DNA of 64,000 bases from positions 23,071 to 87,070 of the forward strand of contig JADHXC010000002.1 of NCBI GenBank assembly GCA_016783135.1. Reading direction: 5' to 3'. The notes beneath the pieces were generated by a model, which ran no database searches, was not told the origin of the DNA, and saw nothing but the letters and a program-made list of their open reading frames with translations. This DNA comes from Dehalococcoidales bacterium (GTDB lineage: Bacteria > Chloroflexota > Dehalococcoidia > Dehalococcoidales > Fen-1064). Shown here piece after piece: positions 47,724-56,741 of this stretch (position 1 is the stretch's first letter; every line of letters begins with the position of its first letter). Position numbers and translations under genes: made by a program.

Positions 47724-49088
47724 ATGTATGTCATCATCGCAGGCTCGGGGATTGTTGGCTTCCATATAGCGTCCCTGCTGGCGGAAGGGAAGCATGAAGT
47801 AACCGTAATCGAGCCATCCGGAGAGGTGGTGGACAGTATCCACAGCCAGCTTGACGTCAAGACTGTGTTGGGAAACGCCGCTACCCCCACAGTCCTCAGA
47901 GAAGCCGAAGTCAGCCGCGCCAACCTGGTTATTGCCGTCACCAATAACGACGAGACCAATATGCTGGTCTGCTTCCTGGCCAAGGAACTGGGGGCGGCGA
48001 TGACAGTGGCCAGGGTCCGCAACCCGGAGTACACCGGCTACTTCATCAGTTCTGCCAAATCGCCTTCATCCCCTCGGAAAATTATCCGGCCCAAAAGCTT
48101 GGGTGTCGACCTCTTCATCAACCCCGAGGTCGAAGTGGCCGAGAAAATTAAGGGCGTGCTGTCAAGCTTCTACCCCTCCCCGGTTGAGATCTTCGCCAAT
48201 GGTCGCGTCCAGATAAGGGAGTTCCGGGTCAATGAGGGCGAACTGACCGACAAGCGCCTGCAAGATATCGTCTTCCCTCACCCCTGCGTCGTAGCCGCAA
48301 TTCTGCGTGGCGGCGAGATAACAATACCCGGTCCCGATGAGCATATTACCACGGGTGACCACATTTACCTGGTCGCCCAGAGCGATTCCATGGAGGAGTT
48401 CGGCGGGATGTTTGGCCAGCCTCAGCGTCCGGTAAGGAGCGTGGTGTTCTACGGTGGGGGACGCATCGGCTTCCTTGTCGCCGAAAGCCTGGAGAAACGG
48501 GGGATTGCCGTCAAGGTAATCGCCGAGACCATGAGCCGGTGCCAGGAAATCGCTGCCCGACTGGAACGGGCTACGGTGCTTGAGGGCGACGCAACCGACC
48601 GCGATTTCCTCATCGAGCAGGGGGTACCATCAGCGGATGCCTTCGTTGCCGCCACGGAGAGTGACGAGATCAACATTCTCTGTAGCCTCCTGACCAAGAG
48701 TCTGGGTGTGCCACGGAACATCGCAGTCACCAACAAGCCGGGCTACATTCCCCTGGCAGAAGAAATCGGAGTCGACTTCGCGGTGTCACCCTTGCTCCAG
48801 GTTGCCAGCAGAATCAGCCACTTCGTTCTTCACGGTGGTGCCATTTCGGCACCCTTTATCGGGGGTACGGACCTGCAGGCGATAGAGTTTGTAGCCAGCT
48901 CAACGGCCCACGTTGTGCAGCAGAGCCTTGCCGAGGCAGGTCTTCCCAAGGAAGCGATAGCCGGGGCCATAGTCCGTGACGACAAAGTCACCATCCCGCC
49001 AAACGACACCGTGATACGAACCGGCGACCACGTTCTGATAGTATGCCGTCCTTCAGCCACCCCTGCTGTGGAGCGGCTTTTTAAGTGA
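47724..49088 (+). CDS. trkA: Trk potassium uptake system peripheral protein TrkA
   Basis: Tandem NAD-binding domains MYVIIAGSGIVGFHIASLLAEGKHEVTVIEP and VVFYGGGRIGFLVAESLEKRG with TrkA-C regions. Confidence 0.92.
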   Translation: MYVIIAGSGIVGFHIASLLAEGKHEVTVIEPSGEVVDSIHSQLDVKTVLGNAATPTVLREAEVSRANLVIAVTNNDETNMLVCFLAKELGAAMTVARVRNPEYTGYFISSAKSPSSPRKIIRPKSLGVDLFINPEVEVAEKIKGVLSSFYPSPVEIFANGRVQIREFRVNEGELTDKRLQDIVFPHPCVVAAILRGGEITIPGPDEHITTGDHIYLVAQSDSMEEFGGMFGQPQRPVRSVVFYGGGRIGFLVAESLEKRGIAVKVIAETMSRCQEIAARLERATVLEGDATDRDFLIEQGVPSADAFVAATESDEINILCSLLTKSLGVPRNIAVTNKPGYIPLAEEIGVDFAVSPLLQVASRISHFVLHGGAISAPFIGGTDLQAIEFVASSTAHVVQQSLAEAGLPKEAIAGAIVRDDKVTIPPNDTVIRTGDHVLIVCRPSATPAVERLFK

Positions 49089-49101
49089 AGCTTAGTAGAC
49101 A

Positions 49102-50559
49102 ATGAGAATTAGGATTGTCTGCCATTACCTCGGACTGCTTATCGCCATCCTCGGCTTCTTCATGCTCCTCCCCCTGGTCTGGAGCATCCTCAACAGGGAA
49201 CCTGCTTCCGCTGCCTTTGCCACCTCGGCAGCCATCTGCGCCGCCTTCGGTCTCCTCCTGTATTGGCTGATTCCCGTCGGTGAGGGCAAGTTGAGCCGTC
49301 GGGAAGCAATTCTGGTAGTCGCCGGCGGCTGGATACTGGCTTCTCTTTTCGGTTCGCTTCCCTACGCTCTGGCAGGGACCTTTCCCAGCTACGCCGACGC
49401 CTGTTTTGAGTCAGTATCCGGCTTCACAACCACCGGGGCTACAGTCCTGACCTCCATCGAGACCCAGTTCGAGAGTATCCTTCTCTGGCGCTCCGTCACC
49501 CAGTGGCTTGGGGGCATGGGCATAATAACGCTCTTCGTAGCCCTGTTTCCGATGCTGGGAATCGGCGCCGCCCACCTTGTTGAGGCGGAGATGCCGGGGA
49601 CGGAGGCCGGACGGCTGACGCCACGCATCCGCGACACCGCCAGAGCCGTTTGGTTGCTGTACATGGGTTTCTCCGCGCTGGAACTCATTATGCTTCTTAT
49701 CGCCGGTCTCTCGCCCTTTCACGCACTGACCGTCACCTTCAGTACCATGCCTACCGGTGGTTTCACCGGCACCAATCTCAGCATTGCTGCTTTTGACAGT
49801 GTATTCGTTGAGGGGATTGTCATCTTCTTCATGATGATGGCCGGTGTGAACTTCGGGCTGTTCTACTTCCTCCTGTGGAAGCGCCAGGCGCGGCAGCTCC
49901 TCAGGAATCCGGAGCTGAAGGTGTATTTCGGCCTCCTTATCGTCGTTTCCCTGCTGATTGCACTCAATCTCCTCACCACCGCCGACCTGGGACTATCGGC
50001 GGGAGAGGCTTTCAGACAGAGCACCTTCCAGGTGGTATCCATCATGACGACTACCGGCTTCACCACCGCCGATTTCAATATCTGGCCGACGTTCGCAAGG
50101 GCTGCCCTGCTCATGTTGATGATAGTAGGAGCCTCGGCCGGCTCTACCGGAGGGGCACTCAAGGTCATCCGCCTCGTGGTGCTGGTGAAGTACACCTATA
50201 ACCAGGTCATACGCGCCTTCAACCCGCGGGCCGTGGTCCCGATAAGATTGGGGAAGGCAATACTGTCAGACCGGGTTGTATCCAGGATTATCGGAATGAC
50301 GGTCCTCTACTTTCTTACCATTCTTAGTGCGTTCCTGGTAATGAGCGCCGTGGGCCTGGACCACGAAACCGCTCTGTCTTCCGTTATTGCCAGCGTGGGT
50401 AATGTGGGCCCGGGTCTGGCCCTGGTAGGACCGACGGCAAACTACCAGTTCATCCCGCCTCTTGGCAAAATCGTACTTATGGGCTGTATGCTGATAGGAC
50501 GCCTCGAGCTCTTCACGATGCTGGTGCTGTTCACTCCTTCGTTCTGGAGATGGCGCTAG
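49102..50559 (+). CDS. trkH: TrkH family potassium uptake protein
   Basis: ACFESVSGFTTTGATVLTSIE, WRSVTQWLGGMGIITL, STMPTGGFTGTNLS, SVIASVGNVGPGLALVGPTANY. Confidence 0.93.
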   Translation: MRIRIVCHYLGLLIAILGFFMLLPLVWSILNREPASAAFATSAAICAAFGLLLYWLIPVGEGKLSRREAILVVAGGWILASLFGSLPYALAGTFPSYADACFESVSGFTTTGATVLTSIETQFESILLWRSVTQWLGGMGIITLFVALFPMLGIGAAHLVEAEMPGTEAGRLTPRIRDTARAVWLLYMGFSALELIMLLIAGLSPFHALTVTFSTMPTGGFTGTNLSIAAFDSVFVEGIVIFFMMMAGVNFGLFYFLLWKRQARQLLRNPELKVYFGLLIVVSLLIALNLLTTADLGLSAGEAFRQSTFQVVSIMTTTGFTTADFNIWPTFARAALLMLMIVGASAGSTGGALKVIRLVVLVKYTYNQVIRAFNPRAVVPIRLGKAILSDRVVSRIIGMTVLYFLTILSAFLVMSAVGLDHETALSSVIASVGNVGPGLALVGPTANYQFIPPLGKIVLMGCMLIGRLELFTMLVLFTPSFWRWR

Positions 50560-50660
50560 CCGACTGACCGAGCAAAGTAACCCTTCCACAAGCGCTATTG
50601 TAGTTTTATCCTGACAGGGATATAATAGCCTTTGCTCTATAATCAAGGGCATGTGAGGGA

Positions 50661-51104
50661 ATGGAGTTTCATAGAATCCTGGTGCCGGTGACCGGCACCG
50701 AGTCGGACGAAGAGGCAATCAGGCTGGCGTGTCGGCTGGCCAGGAAGGACAAGGCTGATATTCTGGCCGTCTATGTCATCCCGATAGAGCGCACCCTGCC
50801 TCTGGACGCTGAAATGGCGGGTGAAGTCGAGACGGCGGAAGCAGTTCTGGACCGCATGGAGGGAGTTGCCGCCGCAGAGGGCTGCACCATAACAACAGAC
50901 CTCTTGCAGGCTCGCGAGGCTGCACCGACCATCGTTGATGAAGCAGTCGAGCGGGAGGTCGACCTTATCCTGATGGGCGCATCCTATCAGAGGCGTTTCG
51001 GGCAGTTCAGTCTGGGTGACACAATCCCCCACGTACTGAAGAATGCACCCTGCCGTGTGATATTATTCCATCAGTACTTCCCCATACCTGAGGTTTCAAA
51101 ATGA
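50661..51104 (+). CDS. universal stress protein (UspA) family
   Basis: FHRILVPVTGTESDEEAIRLACRLARKDKADILAVYVIP, LILMGASYQRRF. Confidence 0.85.
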   Translation: MEFHRILVPVTGTESDEEAIRLACRLARKDKADILAVYVIPIERTLPLDAEMAGEVETAEAVLDRMEGVAAAEGCTITTDLLQAREAAPTIVDEAVEREVDLILMGASYQRRFGQFSLGDTIPHVLKNAPCRVILFHQYFPIPEVSK

Positions 51105-51535
51105 AAGTTGTTATCATGGGCTGCGGACGAGTGGGTGGCCGCCTGGCGGGATTGCTGGAGAGTGACGGACACGAGGTCACCATCCTGGATAACGACTCCT
51201 ATAGCTTCCGTCGGTTACCGCCTGGCTTCAAAGGGACCGCCCTGCTAGGCAACGGCATCGATGCGGACGTGCTCCGCAGAGCCGGCATAGAGGAGGCCGA
51301 TGCCTTCGTGGCAGTGACCCAGGGAGACAATCGCAACGTCATGTCATGCCAGATTGCCAGGCACATCTTCAACGTACCCCGGGTGGTCTGCCGCATCTAT
51401 GACCCTCTGCGCCGGGACCTGTTCGAAGAACTGGGCCTGGAAGCGATAAGCCCGACAACAATCTTTGCCCAGATACTCAGGGAGAAACTCGAAGCTCCGG
51501 GTCCGCAGAGAGAAGCCCGGGCTGAGGAGTCCTAG
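51101..51535 (+). CDS. TrkA-N (RCK_N) protein lacking an obvious TrkA-C domain
   Basis: MKVVIMGCGRVGGRLAGLLESDGHEVTILDND; only 144 aa. Confidence 0.85.
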   Translation: MKVVIMGCGRVGGRLAGLLESDGHEVTILDNDSYSFRRLPPGFKGTALLGNGIDADVLRRAGIEEADAFVAVTQGDNRNVMSCQIARHIFNVPRVVCRIYDPLRRDLFEELGLEAISPTTIFAQILREKLEAPGPQREARAEES

Positions 51536-51537
51536 CC

Positions 51538-52200
51538 ATGTATATCATAGTCGTTGGCGGCGGCAGGGTCGGTTACTACCTGACCAAAGCCCTGCTGGCC
51601 GAAGGACACGAAGTCCTGGTACTGGAGAGGAGTGCCACCATCTGCGAGGCCCTCAATGAAGAACTGGGCAGCATCTGCGTGCGCGGGGACGGTTGCGAGA
51701 CGACTACCCTGAGCGAAGTCGGCACCGGCCGGTCCGATATGCTCATCGCCGTGACCGGTGACGATGAAGACAACCTGGTCGCCTGTCAGGTCGCCAAGCA
51801 CCTTTTCCATGTTCCCCGCACCATCGCCCGAATAAGGAATCCGAAAAACGAGGATATCTTTAAGGAACTGGGCATTGACGTTACTATTAACAACACCAAC
51901 ATCATCCTGGAGAATATTGAAGGAGAGGTGCCCACGCACAGCCTGACACACTTGCATGACATCAGAGACAAGGGACTGGAGCTCGTGCAGGTGAGAATCC
52001 CCGAGAACGCAAGTACGGTCGGCAAGCCGATAAAGCAACTGGAACTACCAAAAGATAGCGTGCTGTCCCTCATAATACGCAAGTCTCGCCGGCCGATTGT
52101 GCCTTCCAGCAACACCATCCTCCAGGCAGAAGACCAGGTGATAGTCGTTACCTCCCACGAGTCTGAAGACGAACTCCGTGCTGTCCTGAGGGGCGAATAG
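51538..52200 (+). CDS. TrkA family potassium transport regulator (RCK_N + RCK_C)
   Basis: MYIIVVGGGRVGYYLTKALLAEGHEVLVLE; C-terminal GLELVQVRIPENASTVGKPIKQLELPKDSVLSLIIRKS. Confidence 0.88.
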   Translation: MYIIVVGGGRVGYYLTKALLAEGHEVLVLERSATICEALNEELGSICVRGDGCETTTLSEVGTGRSDMLIAVTGDDEDNLVACQVAKHLFHVPRTIARIRNPKNEDIFKELGIDVTINNTNIILENIEGEVPTHSLTHLHDIRDKGLELVQVRIPENASTVGKPIKQLELPKDSVLSLIIRKSRRPIVPSSNTILQAEDQVIVVTSHESEDELRAVLRGE

Positions 52201-52212
52201 ACAGACACAGCC

Positions 52213-52284
52213 CTGATTTCTGGCAACCATCTGATTCCCGCAAACCGCCTGATATCCGGTAACGACCGGATATCAGGCAACCGC
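52213..52284. repeat. degenerate 18-bp tandem repeat (4 units)
   Basis: CTGATTTCTGGCAACCAT, CTGATTCCCGCAAACCGC, CTGATATCCGGTAACGAC, CGGATATCAGGCAACCGC. Confidence 0.5.
52247..52278 (+). terminator. 14-bp perfect hairpin between trkA-type gene and comEA
   Basis: GCCTGATATCCGGT-AACG-ACCGGATATCAGGC; no T-run, so terminator or RNA control element. Confidence 0.5.
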
Positions 52285-52303
52285 TGGCGCCAGGAGGTCT
52301 GTA

Positions 52304-52813
52304 ATTAGTGCGGGTAAGCTCAACCGGTTCTGGACGACGGCGGCCCTCCTCCTGATTGCCGTCACTGTCACCGGCAGTCTGATTACCTGGGCAAGATGCA
52401 GCCCTGGCCAGCCTATTGAAATTTCACTGCTGCCGGAAGAGGAACCTGAAGGCGGCATTGCCATCAGTGGTGCCGTTACCAACCCGGGATACTATCCGCT
52501 GACCGGTAGCGACTCGTTGGAAGCCCTTCTCAGTGCTGCCGGAGGCACCACCGAAGAGGCCGACCTCACCGGCCTGAAACTCTTCGTTCCCGAGACGACG
52601 CCGGGACCGCAACCCCAGAGAATCGATATCAACCGGGCCGAGGTGTGGCTGCTTGAAGCCCTGCCCGGGATAGGCCCCTCCAGAGCGCAGGCGATAGTAG
52701 ACTACCGGCAGAAGAACGGACCGTTTCGCAGCACAAACGAGCTGATGAAGGTGGAAGACATCGGGACGGCAACTTACGAGCGAATCAAATCCCTGATTAC
52801 CGTGGCTGACTAG
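52304..52813 (+). CDS. comEA: ComEA-like protein: TM + SLBB + helix-hairpin-helix; probable ATT start
   Basis: AGGAGG at 52292-52297 then ATT 52304; ISAGKLNRFWTTAALLLIAVTVTGSLITW...GAVTNPGYYPLTGSDSLEALLSAAGG...INRAEVWLLEALPGIGPSRAQAIVDYRQKNGPF. Confidence 0.75.
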   Translation: MSAGKLNRFWTTAALLLIAVTVTGSLITWARCSPGQPIEISLLPEEEPEGGIAISGAVTNPGYYPLTGSDSLEALLSAAGGTTEEADLTGLKLFVPETTPGPQPQRIDINRAEVWLLEALPGIGPSRAQAIVDYRQKNGPFRSTNELMKVEDIGTATYERIKSLITVAD

Positions 52814-52831
52814 TCTTCAAGGTGGGAGAGC

Positions 52832-55231
52832 GTGTCGCTTATCTATCTTAGCTGTGCCTGGGTGGCCGGTATCTTCCTGGGGTCAGTACTCGGTTTTCCC
52901 CTGCCGTTCCTGCTCATCGGTCTCCTTCCTCTGCCCTTGCTCCTTGTGCGCCCTCTGCGCCGGAAGGCCACTGTCCTCGCCATTCTCTGTCTGCTGGCCC
53001 TCTGCGGAGGGAGCCTCCGTTTCCAGTCAAGCCTGCCGGTCATTGACGAAGACCACCTCCAGTTCTACACGGACACGGGCACCGTGGAACTTAGGGGGAC
53101 GGTGTCCGATGACCCGGAAACCGGTGATAAAACCGCGCAGCTCCGCTTCTCCGTCCGGGAAATCCGCGTTGCCGGTCAATGGCGGGCGATATCCGGGACT
53201 GCCCTGCTGTTCGTGCCGCCATACCCTTCTTACGACTACGGTGACGTTCTCCAGGTAACCGGCAAGCTGGCCACGCCGCCGCAGTTGGATGACTTCGACT
53301 ACGCCGCGTACCTCGCCCGACAGGGGATTCAGGCCACGATACTCTACCCCGGGATAGAGGTCCTGGACACGGGAAAGGGCTCCCCGGCACTGGTCTGGAT
53401 ATACTCATTGAGGCACACTCTATCCCGGTCCCTGGCGGAGATTCTGCCCGAACCGCAGGCGTCACTGGCCCAAAGCCTTATCCTGGGCATGCGCAAGGGT
53501 ATCCCATCATCCCTGAAGTCGGACTTCGCCCATAGTGGCACCACACACCTGCTGGCCATTTCCGGCCTCCATCTAAGCATTATTGCAGGCATGCTGCTGG
53601 ACATCGGTGCCCGTCTCTTCGGCAGAAGACGGTACGGACATATCTGGCTGGCTCTGGCCGGGGTCTGGCTCTACGCCGTGATTACGGGGATGAACCCGCC
53701 GGTCTTCAGGGCCGCTATTATGGCGAGCCTCTTCCTGGCCGCCGGGATGCTGGGCAGGCAGCGCAGCGCCATCACAGGGCTTGCCTTCGCGGCGGCGATA
53801 ATGACAGCGGCAAACCCCCAGACCCTGTGGGACGTAGCCTTCCAGATGAGCTTCCTGGCAATGGCCGGACTTATCTCTGTCTCGCCTTTCCTGCAATCCT
53901 GGGGCAGAGAGGCGGTCAACCGGGTATTCGGTGAAGACGGCGCCGCAACATCAGCGGTGCGGTACGTAACGGACAACCTCAGTATAACCCTGGGTGTTCT
54001 GGTTACCGTCTGGCCGCTGATTGCCTACTACTTCGGCATCATATCACTGGTCGCTCCTCTGGCTACGTTCCTGGCCCTGCCGGCACTGCCCTGGGTCATC
54101 GTCACCGGGATACTGACCGCCGGGCTGGGACTTATCATCATACCTGTCGCCCAGGTAGTAGGCTGGCTGGCCTGGCTCTGCGCTTCCTGGATGCTCCTGG
54201 TCGTAACCGGCCTGGCCGGTATCCCCGGGGCATCCATTGAGGCAGCTTCGGTCAATGCCGGCCCGGTACTGGCCTACTATGTGGTTTTCGCCACCGCCGT
54301 CTGGCTCAGGAAGTACTGGCCGCAAGCATCCGGCGCGGTCCAGAAGGGCACCGGCATCCTCGGCGGACTCTCCAGGAGGTGGGTCTTACCGCCCCTGGCT
54401 GCGGCGGCGGTTCTGGCAATCATCGTCGCAGCGGACATGCCCGACGATAACCTGCACGTCAGCTTCCTGGACGTCGGTCAGGGGGATGCCATCCTTATCC
54501 AGACACCCGCCCGCCAGGACATCCTCGTGGACGGTGGGCCCAGCCCCCGGGATGTTGTCCTGGCATTGGGCAAGAAAATGCCCTTCTGGGACAGGACTAT
54601 CGACCTGGTCGTGCTGACTCACCCCCATGCCGACCACATTACCGGCCTCCTCGAAGTCCTGCACCGCTACCGGGTGAAACAGGTACTGTTCCCACCCCTG
54701 GATGGCGACTCCCCGCTCTGTGATGAGTGGCTTAGCCTTATCGAGGAGAAAGGGATAAAGCAGACTATCGCACAGGCAGGACAGCAAATCGACCTGGGCA
54801 CGGAGAGGGTCACGATAGAAGTGCTCAATCCCCTGGTACCGCCCCTGGCCGACACCGTGTCGGACATCGACGACAACGGGGTAGTACTGAAGATATGTGC
54901 CGGCCAGGTAAGCTTCCTGTTTACCGCCGATATTTCATGGCAGGCGGAATACGAGCTACTCAGACGCCGCGCCAACCTGAACAGCGTGGTGCTCAAAGCA
55001 GGGCACCACGGCTCGGATACTTCCACCAGCCAGGAGTTCCTGGCGGTGGTTGACCCCTGCGTGGCGGTGATATGCGTGGGTGAGGACAACAGGTTCGGTC
55101 ACCCCGCCGAAGGAGTCACACGTAGACTGGCGGAGGAAGTCGGCGCTGACAATATCTACCGCACCGACGAGCACGGCACGATAGAGTTCATCACCGACGG
55201 CGAGGGGCTGTGGGTAAAGGTGGAGAGGTAA
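52832..55231 (+). CDS. comEC: ComEC/Rec2 family competence protein
   Basis: GTG start; HLLAISGLHLSIIAGML, VSFLDVGQGDAILIQTP, VVLTHPHADHITGL, LKAGHHGSDTSTSQEFL. Confidence 0.93.
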   Translation: MSLIYLSCAWVAGIFLGSVLGFPLPFLLIGLLPLPLLLVRPLRRKATVLAILCLLALCGGSLRFQSSLPVIDEDHLQFYTDTGTVELRGTVSDDPETGDKTAQLRFSVREIRVAGQWRAISGTALLFVPPYPSYDYGDVLQVTGKLATPPQLDDFDYAAYLARQGIQATILYPGIEVLDTGKGSPALVWIYSLRHTLSRSLAEILPEPQASLAQSLILGMRKGIPSSLKSDFAHSGTTHLLAISGLHLSIIAGMLLDIGARLFGRRRYGHIWLALAGVWLYAVITGMNPPVFRAAIMASLFLAAGMLGRQRSAITGLAFAAAIMTAANPQTLWDVAFQMSFLAMAGLISVSPFLQSWGREAVNRVFGEDGAATSAVRYVTDNLSITLGVLVTVWPLIAYYFGIISLVAPLATFLALPALPWVIVTGILTAGLGLIIIPVAQVVGWLAWLCASWMLLVVTGLAGIPGASIEAASVNAGPVLAYYVVFATAVWLRKYWPQASGAVQKGTGILGGLSRRWVLPPLAAAAVLAIIVAADMPDDNLHVSFLDVGQGDAILIQTPARQDILVDGGPSPRDVVLALGKKMPFWDRTIDLVVLTHPHADHITGLLEVLHRYRVKQVLFPPLDGDSPLCDEWLSLIEEKGIKQTIAQAGQQIDLGTERVTIEVLNPLVPPLADTVSDIDDNGVVLKICAGQVSFLFTADISWQAEYELLRRRANLNSVVLKAGHHGSDTSTSQEFLAVVDPCVAVICVGEDNRFGHPAEGVTRRLAEEVGADNIYRTDEHGTIEFITDGEGLWVKVER

Positions 55232-55308
55232 GGGGGACTTTGCCAGTCAGATAACCGTTGCCATTGCCAATCGGTTGGATAAGTTGGCATAAATCAAGCT
55301 ATAATTAG

Positions 55309-55887
55309 ATGTACTACAATGCTACGGAGGTGCCAGTGTTAAGGGATATAGTGCTAAAGAATAGAAGCTATCGGCGATTCTACCAGGATGTTGCGATAGA
55401 GCTTGAGACATTGAGAGAGCTTGTTGACCTGGCGAGATTATCTCCGTCAGCAGCCAACCGACAGGCCCTGAAATACATACTTTCCAGTGACCCTGAGAAA
55501 AACGCCTTAATCTATCCGAATATTCGCATGGATGGTAATCCACCTGAAGGCGAAAGGCCGTCCGGGTATGTCATCATCCTTGAAGATACAGCGATAAAAC
55601 TTATTCTGGCATGTGACTACGGGATAGCGGCCCAGACGATTCATCTGGGTGCTGTAGAAAAGGGTCTTGGCGGCTGTATGATAGGCAACGTTGACCGGAA
55701 CGGGCTCCGTAAAGCCCTGGATATACCTGCACAATATGAGATTTTGCTGGTACTGGCTCTGGGTAAACCAATAGAAACGATGGTTATCGAGCCTGTTGGG
55801 GAAGATGGAGCTACCCAGCAATGGTGGGACAACGACCGTGTGCGCCATGTTCCCAAGCGCTCTCTGGATGATATTATCGTGGGTTGA
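55309..55887 (+). CDS. nitroreductase family protein
   Basis: LKNRSYRRFYQDVAIELETLRELVDLARLSPSAANRQALKYIL; AAQTIHLGAVEKGLGGCMIGNVDR. Confidence 0.82.
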   Translation: MYYNATEVPVLRDIVLKNRSYRRFYQDVAIELETLRELVDLARLSPSAANRQALKYILSSDPEKNALIYPNIRMDGNPPEGERPSGYVIILEDTAIKLILACDYGIAAQTIHLGAVEKGLGGCMIGNVDRNGLRKALDIPAQYEILLVLALGKPIETMVIEPVGEDGATQQWWDNDRVRHVPKRSLDDIIVG

Positions 55888-56131
55888 ATCTTTACTGATA
55901 CCCGTTCTTAAGCATGCAGGATGCATTGTCAAGCCGCCAGATTGAGTGCTGGTGGTCACGGTTCCGCTTCATTCTGCCCAGCCACGGCCTGGGATGGGCA
56001 ATCCGGTACATTGACAAAGCCCCCGGTGAGGACTAAACTCTAGTCCCAGTATCGAAAGCTGCGTGTGCCTAACTGACCCAGACAACGGCGGAAACTGTAG
56101 CAGTCTGTTGTCCGTGCAGGAGGTGATGCCT

Positions 56132-56188
56132 ATGCCAGATAGTGGTCCGTCTCCGCCTTTTCAGGGAGGCACGGGCTGGCCTTCGTGA
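56132..56188 (+). CDS. candidate 18-aa micro-ORF with full-length Shine-Dalgarno
   Basis: AGGAGGTGAT then ATG; MPDSGPSPPFQGGTGWPS*. Confidence 0.25.
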   Translation: MPDSGPSPPFQGGTGWPS

Positions 56189-56233
56189 TGTTCGGAGATG
56201 GACAGGATCAAGACCGTTTGTGAAAGGAAGGTG

Positions 56234-56536
56234 ATGAGTATGGCAAAGTACCTGCTACTCTGGGAACTGAACCAGGACAAGATGCCCGATGACCCGAAAG
56301 CGCGCGGCGAAGGCTGGGTCATGATGCTTGATATGATCAAGCAGGACCTGGAAACCGGCGTCCACAGTGACTGGGGAACCTTCGTCGGCGAGATGAGGGG
56401 ATACACCGTCACCGAAAACGACCCGGTGGAACTCATGAAGCTCATCCAGCGTTTCGCCCCTTTCGTCGTCTTCGAGGTGCACCAGGTAGTGTCCGTGGAC
56501 GACGTCATGAAGGTCGCCAAGTCCCTGTCCGGGTAG
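56234..56536 (+). CDS. conserved hypothetical protein (~100 aa)
   Basis: MSMAKYLLLWELNQDKMPDDPKARGEGWVMMLDMIKQDLETGVHSDWGTFVGEMRGYTV; GGAAGGTGATG upstream. Confidence 0.7.
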   Translation: MSMAKYLLLWELNQDKMPDDPKARGEGWVMMLDMIKQDLETGVHSDWGTFVGEMRGYTVTENDPVELMKLIQRFAPFVVFEVHQVVSVDDVMKVAKSLSG

Positions 56537-56741
56537 CAAAGCGAAGTACATTGGATGGCGTACCTGAGAGGCCAGCAGACCAAGGATAGGCTGTTGGCCT
56601 CTGCCTTGTGAGGGCCATTGTCAGCGCCTGCGGCACGCCCACGCCGGTCGGACCGCCTTGACCCTCCCGATGCGAATCCCTTAGAATGGCTTCAGTGGAC
56701 ATGAAATACCAGACCCATCACCATCGATTGGAGCCGGCGTC

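Noticed and set aside
52213-52284. Possible CRISPR array
   Set aside because: 18-bp units are contiguous without spacers; no cas genes in the window.
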